Shown here: in pieces, positions 1-10,872 of the stretch
Layout of the letters: each line of letters begins with the position of its first letter
Numbering within the stretch: the stretch's first letter is position 1
DNA from: Mesostigma viride
Taxonomy: Eukaryota; Streptophyta; Mesostigmatophyceae; Mesostigmatales; Mesostigmataceae
Assembly: GCA_009746045.1 (NCBI GenBank)
Contig: RPFO01000329.1
Coordinates: 1 to 64,000 of the forward strand
Direction of reading: 5' to 3'
Length of the DNA: 64,000 bases
Notes under the pieces: model-generated
Database searches by the model: none
What the model saw: the letters and a program-made list of their open reading frames with translations, nothing else
What the model was told of the DNA's origin: nothing
Translations under genes and position numbers: made by a program

Positions 1-2232
1 GGCTGGATGATGGTGGTGGGTGGCTGGCATGCATGGATGGTGGTGGTGGGTGGCTGGCATGCATGGATGGTGGTGGTGGGTGCTGGCATGCATGGATGGT
101 GGTGGTGGGTGGCTGGCACGCATGGATGGTGGTGGTGGGTGGTGCTGCATGGATGGTGGTGGTGGGTGGCTGGCACGCATGGATGGTGGTGGTGGGTGCT
201 GGCACGCATGGATGGTGGTGGTGGGTGCTGGCATGCATGGATGGTGGTGGTGGGTGGCTGGCACGCATGGATGGTGGTGGTGGGTGCTGGCACGCATGGA
301 TGGTGGTGGTGGGTGCTGGCACGCATGGATGGTGGTGGTGGGTGCTGGCACGCATGGATGGTGGTGGTGGGTGCTGGCACGCATGGATGGTGGTGGTGGG
401 TGCTGGCATGCATGGATGGTGGTGGTGGGTGCTGGCACGCATGGATGGTGGTGGTGGGGTGCTGGCATGCATGGATGGTGGTGGTGGGGTGCTGGCATGC
501 ATGGATGGTGGTGGTGGGTGCTGGCACGCATGGATGGTGGTGGTGGGTGCTGGCATGCATGGATGGTGGTGGTGGGGTGCTGGCATGCATGGATGGTGGT
601 GGTGGGTGCTGGCACGCATGGATGGTGGTGGTGGGGTGCTGGCATGCATGGATGGTGGTGGTGGGTGCTGGCACGCATGGATGGTGGTGGTGGGTGCTGG
701 CATGCATGGATGGTGGTGGTGGGTGCTGGCACGCATGGATGGTGGTGGTGGGTGCTGGCATGCATGGATGATGGTGGTGGGGTGCTGGCATGCATGGATG
801 GTGGTGGTGGGTGGCTGGCATGCATGGATGATGGTGGTGGGGTGCTGGCATGCATGGATGGTGGTGGTGGGTGGCTGGCATGCATGGATGATGGTGGTGG
901 GTGCTGGCATGCATGGATGGTGGTGGTGGGTGCTGGCACGCATGGATGATGGTGGTGGGTGGCTGGCACGCATGGATGGTGGTGGTGGGTGGCTGGCACG
1001 CATGGATGGTGGTGGTGGGTGCTGGCACGCATGGATGGTGGTGGTGGGTGCTGGCACGCATGGATGGTGGTGGTGGGTGGCTGGCACGCATGGATGGTGG
1101 TGGTGGGTGCTGGCACGCATGGATGGTGGTGGTGGGTGCTGGCACGCATGGATGGTGGTGGTGGGTGGCTGGCATGCATGGATGGTGGTGGTGGGTGGCT
1201 GGCACGCATGGATGGTGGTGGTGGGTGCTGGCATGCATGGATGGTGGTGGTGGGGTGCTGGCATGCATGGATGGTGGTGGTGGGTGCTGGCACGCATGGA
1301 TGGTGGTGGTGGGTGCTGGCACGCATGGATGGTGGTGGTGGGTGCTGGCATGCATGGATGGTGGTGGTGGGTGGCTGGCACGCATGGATGGTGGTGGTGG
1401 GTGGCTGGCACGCATGGATGGTGGTGGTGGGTGGCTGGCACGCATGGATGGTGGTGGTGGGTGGCTGGCACGCATGGATGGTGGTGGTGGGTGGCTGGCA
1501 CGCATGGATGGTGGTGGTGGGTGCTGGCATGCATGGATGATGGTGGTGGGGTGCTGGCATGCATGGATGGTGGTGGTGGTGGCTGGCACGCATGGATGGT
1601 GGTGGTGGGGTGCTGGCATGCATGGATGGTGGTGGTGGGTGCTGGCACGCATGGATGGTGGTGGTGGGTGGCTGGCACGCATGGATGGTGGTGGTGGGTG
1701 CTGGCATGCATGGATGGTGGTGGTGGGTGCTGGCATGCATGGATGGTGGTGGTGGGTGGCTGGCACGCATGGATGGTGGTGGTGGGGTGCTGGCATGCAT
1801 GGATGGTGGTGGTGGGTGGCTGGCACGCATGGATGATGGTGGTGGGTGCTGGCATGCATGGATGGTGGTGGTGGGGTGCTGGCACGCATGGATGGTGGTG
1901 GTGGGTGCTGGCATGCATGGATGATGGTGGTGGGGTGCTGGCATGCATGGATGGTGGTGGTGGGGTGCTGGCACGCATGGATGGTGGTGGTGGGGTGCTG
2001 GCATGCATGGATGGTGGTGGTGGGTGGCTGGCACGCATGGATGGTGGTGGTGGGTGGCTGGCACGCATGGATGGTGGTGGTGGGTGCTGGCATGCATGGA
2101 TGATGGTGGTGGGGTGCTGGCATGCATGGATGGTGGTGGTGGGTGGCTGGCACGCATGGATGGTGGTGGTGGGTGGCTGGCACGCATGGATGATGGTGGT
2201 GGGGTGCTGGCATGCATGGATGGTGGTGGTGG
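1..2232. repeat. 29-30-bp minisatellite, about 75 units
   Basis: The first 2.2 kb is one continuous tandem array. Units of 29 or 30 bp have the core GCATGGATGGTGGTGGTGGG and vary mainly at CATGCAT/CACGCAT, GGTGGCTGG/GGTGCTGG and GATGGTG/GATGATG. Because 29-bp and 30-bp units alternate irregularly, long stop-free frames rich in W, G, H and M exist on the + strand; they follow from the repeat and are not a gene. The array continues off the left edge, so its full size is unknown. Confidence 0.97.
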
Positions 2233-2735
2233 ACATATCGCTGGCTGAGGACCAACACGAAAAAAGAAGCCATATCGCTGGCTGAGGACCAACACGAAAA
2301 AAGAAAACATATCGCTGGCTGACGACCAACACGAAAAAAGAAAACATATCGCTGGCTGACGACCAACACGAAAAAAGAAAACATTTAGCTGGCTTAGGAC
2401 CAACACGAAAAAAGAAAACATTTAGCTGGCAGAGGACCAATACGAAAAAATACTCTGGTCGCTCGCTGAGGACCAACCCTTAAAAAGAAGCCGTGTCGCT
2501 GGCTGAGGACCAACACGAAAAAAGAAAACATATTGCTGGCTGAGGACCAACCCTAAAAAAGAAGGCATATCGCTGGCTGAGGACCAACACGAAAAAAGAA
2601 GCCATGTCGCTGGCTGAGGACCAACCCTTAAAAAGAAGGCATATCGCTGGCCGAGAACCAACCAGAAAAAAGAAGTCATGTCGCTGGCTGAGGACCAACA
2701 CGAAAAAACAAGCCATATCGCTGGCTGAGGACTAC
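2233..2735. repeat. 35-36-bp minisatellite, about 14 units
   Basis: Directly abutting the first array is a second, unrelated tandem repeat. Each unit carries ATCGCTGGCTGAGGACCAAC followed by ACGAAAAAAGAA or CCTTAAAAAGAAG. Units diverge from each other by a few bases, and several end in CCCTTAAAAAG instead of CACGAAAAAAG, so at least two subtypes are interleaved. The array ends at about 2735 in non-repetitive sequence. Confidence 0.95.
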
Positions 2736-4314
2736 AAAAGGGCATCATAGACGCCACCCTGCTCGCGCGAGTAAGTAGGGGTTCGTTGCACATTTACCTG
2801 CACGCATAAATCAGGAAGGGGGAAAAACGGCATTGAACAGGACCACGATTAGAATTGGGCTAGCTATAAACTAACCGGACCATTTGAAGGCATAGCAACA
2901 AACATCACGCTCGACATCAAAAAAGACTGCGCTGTTGATGCACCTTTTTCATTATGGCGGCGAGTTGAGGCGGCATTTGTCTCACCATCTTCAGGCAGCG
3001 ATGATTATTACAGAAAACAGCTATGGCGGCAGCAGTGGTGGTGCGGTTTTCGAAACCCAACAGCTGTTGTGACCGATCGTCCGTGGAGCGACCCCTGTCA
3101 ACGGCCCAGCGTAACCGGCGTTCAGGACGGAAAACGTGGCATGCTCGCCATTCGGCCAACGAGGCGAAACGCGGCGCTAGATTATTCTTATTGACAAACC
3201 GCGCATGCGGATTGGACGACTCACAATGTGACGTAATCCAAGCGTCGGTCTTCACGGTCCCGCAGGTATAAAAAGGAACAACACGCAGCCAATTTGACGC
3301 TACAATCGGGATGTTTGGATTCGGGCGTCACCATGCTGCCGTGGATAACGACGTCCGCGGTTCGATTCTAGCGTGAGCCCGGTGCTTTTTTGCACGTCGT
3401 CTGAGAGATCATCTGTCATATTACCACCAGTCGTCACTCTGCAAAGCGACGTGCCTACTGCCACGTGGTATGGCAAAAATTTCGAATGCAGAACTTTTGG
3501 GGTATACAAATAAATATATTCATGAATCGGGTATAGTAAATGTATGGGGATATATACTAACATGCTAGCCAATATATTTATACTTTCTGCTGTCCATATG
3601 CTTATTATTATGATTATTGTTATGAATATGATATATGTTCTTTCTAATATTTGTTAAATATATTTTCCTATTTACTGCTAACTTACTGTACTAGTTTTTT
3701 ATATAAATGACTAGTACTAGATAGATTAATGCCATGAATACAAATTTAAAATATGATTAAATTTTATGACAATATTACATATATTTATGGACATCACTCT
3801 TTTTTTCATACAATAAGTAGAAAATATTTAGTATTAGAGATAGCTAGTCTGTCCAGTTCATATTTCTTCTATCTAAACAATAATGATTGTAATAGAAATA
3901 GTACTAAATACTAATTAAAACTATATAAATACCAATAAATACTTTCCATATTTCTGCTACATAATTAAACAATAATGATTAAAACAATTATGTTCAATAT
4001 TCAATTTCATTTAGTAGAATCTTAAATAATTCCATGAATTAATTCACGTATTTTCCTGTCTTGGTGTGATCATCCAGGTACCTCGATCGGCAACGACACG
4101 ACACGCCTGAAAAATGAGCCGGGAAGGTGTGTTTCCAATGATGCAAATCTTGGTCGCGCTGCAGCGCGACCTCTTCTCAGTTCCATACGAAAAGGCCTTA
4201 AAACTTGTGTGTAACTTCGCAAGGGTCGCGCTGCAGAGCTACCAAAAATTTCATGAAGTTTGACTTTCTCTATATTTGCTTCGCAATTGAGATTCTTTTG
4301 TATCTGCGAAGAAG
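2736..4314. other. Spacer with TATA-like site and AT-rich island
   Basis: No recognisable gene is present. Open frames of 80-112 codons exist on both strands at 2917-3271 but resemble nothing I know. A TATAAAAA stretch lies at 3267-3274. From about 3540 to 4060 base composition falls sharply to AT-rich sequence full of short TA and AATA runs, in strong contrast with the GC-rich remainder. It directly precedes the transposase-like gene and may belong to that element. Confidence 0.6.
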
Positions 4315-7300
4315 GTGGGGTCATTTCGCGGAGTGACCCTGCTAATATGTAATTTCCGTGAATTTCTTTTTGTTTCTGCAGCACGGGAACGGGTGTTTCT
4401 TTCGCCAACCTCCTCCTCCTTGCGTGGCGGCTTTGCTAATCGACTCAATGCCCACAACTTGAGCATCGGGACACCGACGCCCCTTGCAGCGGATCTGAAA
4501 AACAGCTCGAAACGAAATTTCGGGAATGAGAACCGCAGCACCTCGCCCGCCGTCAGGAAGCCAGCGAAAAGGCCTGGCCAGTACGCCGAGAAGAAGTCTG
4601 TTGTGGGGACTCATCTTGCTGATGAGGCGTACAACGTAGTTCATCACATGAGGAATGAATCTACCAAGCGGGCCTCTTTTGAGGAGATTGTTGATGGCTT
4701 CAATAAGAGGGCTGACGAGCTCAAGGCGGAGCATTTTGACATTCCGGTGGCCAAGCTTTTTGATGAGCAGCGGCTTGCACAACTGTCGAGGTCTTGGGTG
4801 GCTCGGCTGATCGCCCTTTTTGACGACCTGTCGAAATCCGACCATGACAGAGACGTCAAGATCATTTTGGTGTCAACTCTTTTTTGTGGGGACGACATCG
4901 AGAAGGAGTTTTCGGCGGCAGAGTTGGAGAGAATGACGGGTGTCCCCGCGAAGACCATTCTCAAAGTTCGGGCGATCAGAAAGCAACAGAAGATGGAGTT
5001 CCTGACGCGTGCGCTGGCGCGAAAGAAGAGGAAGTTGCCCCAATTTGTAATCGAGTCGATCGCGCAGGCTTGGACTGATGAGGAGAACTCGCGCGCTTCG
5101 CCCCAAGAGAGGGATACCATAAAGACGCACGAACGAGTTGGCAATCGTGCGATTTTGGTTGGTGTCCAAGGGGCCTACTTCTACCTCACCTCGAAGGAGG
5201 ACATATATCTCAAGTTTTTAGCGGAGCACACGTACTGGGACAAGAAAAGTCCGCAGTATGAGAAGGATGTCGGCATCCATGTCGGATATACGACTTTCTG
5301 CAAGTACGCCCCCAAAACCGTCAAGGGGAAGTGGAAGGAGAGAAACGTGTGCGCCTGTGAGACGCATACGGTCATGCAGTCGAAGGTAGCGGCATGGACT
5401 AGGTACTGCAAGGCGAAGCACGGCAAGAACTGCAAGTGCGGCGACGAGTGTGAGGGATGTTTAAGGGCGAGATTGCCTGACGGCACGTGCGGGATGTTCG
5501 AAAGCCTGCACACGACCGAATGGGTGAAGCACTTCCATTGCCGTGTGGCGGAGGCGGATGGGGGAAGTGAGCTGGGGGGTGGGGCAAACTCGGCGAGAAA
5601 CGAAGAGGAGGAAGGGGACAATAATGTGACGGAAGATGAATGGCAGGGGCAAGACCTTGACGATCTTGAAATAAATGAGAGGATCGTGGAGGATGAGGAA
5701 GGGGTGCCAAGGGTAGGGGACCCATCCATGGAGGAGGGGTCTGTCTTTCGCATTCTGAAGAGGGCATGTATGGAGAACTCGTGTCCCGAGTCCCGGTGTG
5801 GCATCAAAGACTGGGTGTTGTGTGACCGGGACAAGAATTCAACAGAACTACTAAATTGGTTCAGATACGTGAAGAAGGAGGTAGTGGTTTCCCGACCGGC
5901 AGGGGAGGTAAGCGTGTTTGGATTTTGTGACGCAATTATTTCGCAGCGTCATTCTGCAGCGCGATGTTAATTTAAAGGCTTTTCTGATACTTTATGAATA
6001 TGTTACTTGCAAATTTACTTCATCCCTTGGTTAAAACAGGACGCGACCGATCGGCGGGTCCCGGAGAAGGTCAAGCGGCCCGTACAGGAAACGATGAGGT
6101 CAACGCCCGCGCAGCTGAGGCTGGCGATTATCGAGAGTTGGGAGGACTTTACCAACCACTGCTTTACGTCATGGTGGCAGTCGGCAACGATCAAGGACCG
6201 GGAGAGGAACATGACTGAGGGGGATGTGCTCGTGCATGGAGATTGGGCCGAGAATTACGAGAACAACAACTACGTCCAACTGCAGTCGCAGTACTTTCAC
6301 AAGACGAGCTTTGTCCTCATGCCCATGATCGTGCGATATTTGCACAATGGTGCGATGGCAAAGCGAACGTTCTTTTTTCTCGGGGAAGCCAAGATGAAGC
6401 GGGGAGAGCGGGCGCTCGTCTACGCGCTGAGGACAATCATGGAAACCCTGCGCGGACTTGGTGTGGGGGTGAAGAGGATGTTCATGTGCTCTGACAACTG
6501 CTCATCCCAGTTCAAGTCCAAGTACGTGGTTAACGCCGTCTTCCGCCTCCTCATGCAGGATCCCGACTTGGAATCCTTCGAGTACCACTACTTGGGTGAG
6601 CAGCACGGGAAGGGGGAGGTGGATGGTCAGGGAGCGAAGTTCAAGTGCATTGTGAGGAACATGCAATGCATTCCTGAGAACCAGGGCATCGTTACAGGGC
6701 GCCAGATCGTCAAGTACATGCGGGACAGCTGGGAAGGAGGCAAAACCACGAGCAGGGAGTCGGCCCGCGCTCGGGCAGAGGGCGTCCACCGTCATTTCTT
6801 TCATTTTCCTGAGGTGCGAAACTCAATTTTTCTTGAACTTGATTGAGGTATCTCTGCAGAGTGACCTTTTGCCCATTTGCATTTTATTATTTGATAATGC
6901 TAAAAGAACTGGTATGAATTAGCGTCTTATATAGTGAAAAATGCATGCAAAGCACTTTCAAAGGGGTATCTCTGCAGAGTGACCCTTCATGTGTACTTGA
7001 TCTATTGACACATACCAACTTTCCGTTTCTGACATTCTCCCTCATTGCAGGACCTCGACTCCGGCGCCCGTATGATACCGACGCGTGTCGAGGCCATCAA
7101 GCAAGCGCACTGGTGGCGCCTGGACAAGTCTGACCCGGGGCTCCTGATGATGAGGCGTTTTTCGTGCTACTGCCCAGCCTGCCTAGCTAACAGGTGGGAG
7201 GAGTGCCGGACCGAGTGGACACATATCGAGGAATTTAACGATGAGGGCCAAACGATGAAAACTTTCCGCCTGATGCCGCCAACGCAGCCCATACCTCCGG

Positions 7301-8315
7301 TTCGCCAGCTGACGCGGGCGGAACTGCTGAAGGATCAAAGGGATGCCATTGGCAGGCAGATGCGCATGTATGATTACATCGCAGTTCCGTCAGACAGAGA
7401 GGACGTGAACCACAATTCCGCCCACCCTTTTTGGGTGATGCAGGTGGTGAGGGAGGCCTCAGTGCTGGAGAAGGAGGAGGTTAGGTGGGTTGAGGGACAA
7501 AACGGACGGCAGAAGGAGATTTTCTTGCCCGGCCACGCCGTTCTGGCGGTTCGGCTGTGGAAGCGAGATATGCATGACCCCCTGCATTTTACTCTGGATT
7601 TGGCTGATTGGCCGGAGTCCCGCCCAGCCGACCTGGTCGATTGCTATCTGTGCATCTCCGCTGCTCTTCCGCTCCAGTGCATGGTCCTTGGCAACCAAAG
7701 GCAAGCCTACGTTGATATGAGCAAGGAGCTTGACGCGTGGCTAACCGCTCTTGTACGCAACCAGCAAGCCCCGGAGGGGCTGCCACCGGCTTAAACTTTC
7801 GGGGACGCTCCGCAGCGCCACCCCTACGGATCTTTAAGCCTGGGCTTTATTCGCCTACGGTTGGGACAGTGTTTATTCGTGTTTATATATTTTTGGAGAA
7901 CATTTTTTTGTTTTTTCATATGTTACATTAGATGACAAGTGGCTGGGAACATTGTTAGCCTCGGTAGTGACAAATTTTAGTATATTTCCGTGTCGAAATG
8001 GCGAGTATTTTATTTAACTTGTACAATAATTATTTCGAATTACAAATTTATAATTTGGTTTGACCTAAAAATCATGTCGTCACTCAAATATAGTAGTTGC
8101 TGTGTAGGACTTTCCGTCTGCAAATTGGTTCGTACTAATTTCGAATGTCACAACAATGTTACTGTACTAAGGCCTGTTTGGTAGATGTCTTAAAACACAA
8201 ATTCGCTCCGGAAGTGCCAAAGTACCTTGCTTGTAACCGGACTAGTTACGAATTGTGATTGGAAGGTTGTCCCCTACAACCACAAGGAATAGAGGGGACG
8301 CTCCGCAGCGCCACC
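4152..8315. repeat. Set of eight ~20-bp palindromic motifs around the transposase-like gene
   Basis: Eight related, perfect or imperfect palindromes centred on CTGCAG or CCGCAG occur at 4152-4171 (perfect, GGTCGCGCTGCAGCGCGACC), 4224-4243, 4319-4338, about 5947-5966, 6847-6866, 6964-6983 (identical to the previous one), 7803-7822 and 8296-8315 (identical to the previous one). They fall in the upstream region, in both inferred introns, in the 3' flank and ahead of the next ORF. None sits in the coding sequence that stays firm whichever start is used; the third lies inside the reading frame only if translation begins at 4315. I did not notice related copies elsewhere in the window. Function is unknown. 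Confidence 0.75.
4315..7794 (+). CDS. Putative DDE/RNase-H-like transposase-related protein, 3 exons
   Basis: Inferred exons 4315-5907, 6040-6813 and 7051-7794, both junctions phase 0 with GT/AG ends, give about 1036 aa. The ATG at 4315 is the most upstream in frame, but a strong acceptor at 4381 suggests that a 5' intron may end there, so the start is uncertain. Exon 1 holds basic and acidic stretches and a Cys/His-rich patch (CACETH, CKCGDECEGC). Exon 2 holds the likely catalytic core: HGDWAENYENN (Asp near residue 599), SDNCSSQFKSK and HGKGEVDGQG. This D...D...HGKG layout resembles an uncharacterised transposase-derived family of animals and algae, recognised by pattern and not by search. 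Exon 3 has a CYCPAC cluster. No inactivating break is visible across the three exons. The gene lies among 20-bp palindromes, so an autonomous mobile element is the best reading. A domesticated host gene is the alternative. Confidence 0.6.
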
Positions 8316-8390
8316 CATACGACAGTCCGGACCGGGCTTTGCTGAAATAATTTTCTCACTCGCAACTTAGCCATCAAACTCACTTTTACG

Positions 8391-8864
8391 ATGGAGCGCG
8401 CCGATGTTTTTGGTTCGCAGCATACATATGTGCATGTCGATAAAAAGGAGCATGCGGCCAACATGTATGTTGAAATCGACTCCCCCCCCCACGACTTCCC
8501 ACGCTCCCTGCGGGGACCGTTTGGAGGTTGGGGTTCAGGTGTCATTGCGTTCGGAAACGGGATGATCGACCTGATGCCCCCAGATTCAGATTTGGCGCCT
8601 GCCCCCCGTGTTCCGGGTAAGGCCAGGGTGGTGCAATGCCTCCAGAATGAGGGCACGGAAATTTCGCCCAATGTCTCGGCTGTGCGCCTCCGGGCTGAGG
8701 CCCAGCATGAGTTCTTGAATGCGGCGGAAATAGGTGGGGCCGTATGGGCCCCCAAACAATTTTCCAACGAGCCTCCAAATTTCGTGGGGGACTTGTACAA
8801 GGGAGCGTACAAGTTTCGTGACATTGAGATCGATGGATGGGGGTCATTTCTCCAGGAAAAGTGA
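8391..8864 (+). CDS. Orphan 157-aa ORF beside the transposase-like gene
   Basis: An uninterrupted frame of 157 codons starts at ATG 8391, 75 bp after the last palindrome of the set, on the same strand as the transposase-like gene and 0.6 kb downstream of it. The predicted protein is soluble-looking, with no membrane segment or signal peptide, and is proline- and glycine-rich in the middle. I recognise no family. An AATAAA polyadenylation-like signal lies at 8958-8963, 94 bp after the stop. It could be a second protein of the mobile element, a host gene or a chance frame; codon use resembles the neighbouring gene enough to keep it. Confidence 0.35.
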   Translation: MERADVFGSQHTYVHVDKKEHAANMYVEIDSPPHDFPRSLRGPFGGWGSGVIAFGNGMIDLMPPDSDLAPAPRVPGKARVVQCLQNEGTEISPNVSAVRLRAEAQHEFLNAAEIGGAVWAPKQFSNEPPNFVGDLYKGAYKFRDIEIDGWGSFLQEK

Positions 8865-9150
8865 ATGCCGGTCCCATTTGGCAAATATAATCGATGATTA
8901 ATTCCATGCAACATTTTGCGTTGGTCAAATGTGTAAATTTGCATTATTCATCGATTCAATAAAATTATGGGGGTGGGTATACCCACCATTTGATGGTTGA
9001 AAGTACTACTAGCTTCGTCGATTAACTCTTCTCAACATGGTCCTCTAGTCGACTAGGATTGTACCAATCCATCAGGGTATCGAGAAACTTGTTATGCCGA
9101 AACACTCCGGTCGAAAATTTCGTGCCACCTGCAGGCAATCAAAAAGCGCA

Positions 9151-9272
9151 CGCGGACCGACGGGAAAGAGTAGTTAGTCACGAAATTAAAAAAACGACAA
9201 AAAGTGTCACACGCGGCCCGGCGGGAAAGAGTAGTTTGTTACGAAGTTAAAAAAACGACGAAAAGTGTCACA
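9151..9272. repeat. 61-bp tandem duplication
   Basis: Two adjacent copies with a 61-bp period each run from CGCGGACCGACGGG (second copy CGCGGCCCGGCGGG) through GAAAGAGTAGTT and an A-rich stretch to AAAAGTGTCACAC. They differ at a handful of positions. Confidence 0.85.
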
Positions 9273-9859
9273 CTTTTCGGAACATTCGAAGTGGGCCCGG
9301 CCCGGTGTCCGTACACGCTCAATTATCTTTGGCATCACTGGCACTGACCCCTCACCTGGCCCTAGTGAGCTCACCTTTGCACAACTGAACAAGCGTCATC
9401 ATGGATATATGATTGGCTCCGCACATGCATGTTATCTACAATCTGGACGGGCGGTGCGAAATGATCATCATGAGTGTGGTGTTCAATAGGCGCACAGTGT
9501 TCGACAAAGCTGGGATTCTCTCACGCTTCATTTATGACCTATGGAACTCTGGCATGCGACGCTATCAGTTAGTGGATGGTTGCAAATGATGAACACTGAA
9601 AACAAAATTTGGGACCCTGGCGCGGACCAGGACTGATAAGCCCAACCCACTTGAGATCTTTCATGATGACCTCAGTCATGGGCAAAAACATGATCTTTAC
9701 CCACATGCCCAATGACAACCCATTAGAAGTCTAGTGGCTTCATCCGTGGTCTAGCAAGGCTCCGTTTTAGCCACTGACATCTTGATACCCTAGGCTTAGC
9801 AGGGATTAACTACTGGTTATATTTGGAATAAACGTACACCTATTTACCTGGAAATTCCA

Positions 9860-9959
9860 TCGGTACCGGACCCGGTACTTGCCCTAGGCTACCGGTACCG
9901 GTATCGGTTACCGATTCATGAGGCAATCGGTACCGGTACCGGTTACCTGTTACGTTACC
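9860..9959. repeat. GGTACC/ACCGGT-rich palindromic tract
   Basis: About 100 bp built mainly from overlapping palindromic hexamers GGTACC and ACCGGT, with variants such as GGTTACC and GGTATCGG. It has repeated self-complementary potential. The rest of 8865-10872 shows no gene; two copies of a TTGAGCCTTGTTG motif at 10146 and 10228 are the only other structure seen. Confidence 0.7.
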
Positions 9960-10872
9960 TCTTCAATTTTCGGCGCCCAGAATCTAAATTGGGCGGCGGT
10001 CGTAACTTAAGCGGGACTGACTCGTTGGGGAGTCTAAAGTCTACCAGTCCTAGGTAAACTCTAAGTAAGATCTCGAGCAGGGCACTCCGAATCTGCATGT
10101 CCCATGCCAGTGATGCCAACTGTGCTAGGAATTGTACTTAATATTTGAGCCTTGTTGTTGTTGTCGTTGCCCACGCCGCCGGCCGCACGCAGAGATTTGG
10201 AAAGGCCGAGGGCCAGGACAATAATACTTGAGCCTTGTTGAGCGGAACGGACCAAAATCTGATACTTTAAAGTTTCAACCCCCAAATGTGCATTTTTTCT
10301 ACGGTTGTCCGGTCCCTCGCCAACTGTTTCAAGTGTCAACATTTACTAGCTACGAGCCAAATTGTGCCAGAAGCCTTGCCGAGGTTTCCTTACCACGCGG
10401 CAGTATATCTGCGGCTCCATTCTACAACAATGGCATTTATGGCAATGGACGGCCCAAATTGCCACCGATTGCAACTTAGCTCTAGGCTCGGGTTGGCCAG
10501 CCACGAGATTTCCTAGAGATTTCCCGCTCTCCTTGGACAGTTGGAGGATGCGGTTTACTGCTCATCAGTCAATTAATTACCGTACTGCCACCTGTTGGGA
10601 GCCAATGATGACAACGGGAATAGGGTTGTTTGTCAGTCAGTCAGCACTCAGCCACTTTTATTCCATGCTGGTTACGTATACCCGACAGTTTGGATGTAAT
10701 CCGGATATCGCCTGTGCACAGGAGTAGGAGAATCTGCACTGCTGGGAAATCATTGGACCATGTCGCCCTAGCTGAGCGTTGTTGTAGCATGGTCCGGTGT
10801 AGCATGGTCCGTTAAGGGGGGAAGCGGCGGTTCGATGACACTGTGCCACCTTGGCCTGATCGATAGCAGAAG

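Noticed and set aside
33-2285. A 750-codon W/G/M/H-rich frame
   Set aside because: All three plus frames stay open over long stretches of the same minisatellite; no gene signal outside the repeat.
2917-3271. Overlapping 112- and 82-codon frames on opposite strands
   Set aside because: No family resemblance, no splice or promoter support beyond a nearby TATA-like string.
3345-3400. tRNA gene suggested by GGTTCGATTC followed by a T run
   Set aside because: The flanking bases do not form a T-arm stem and no matching A box or acceptor stem was found.
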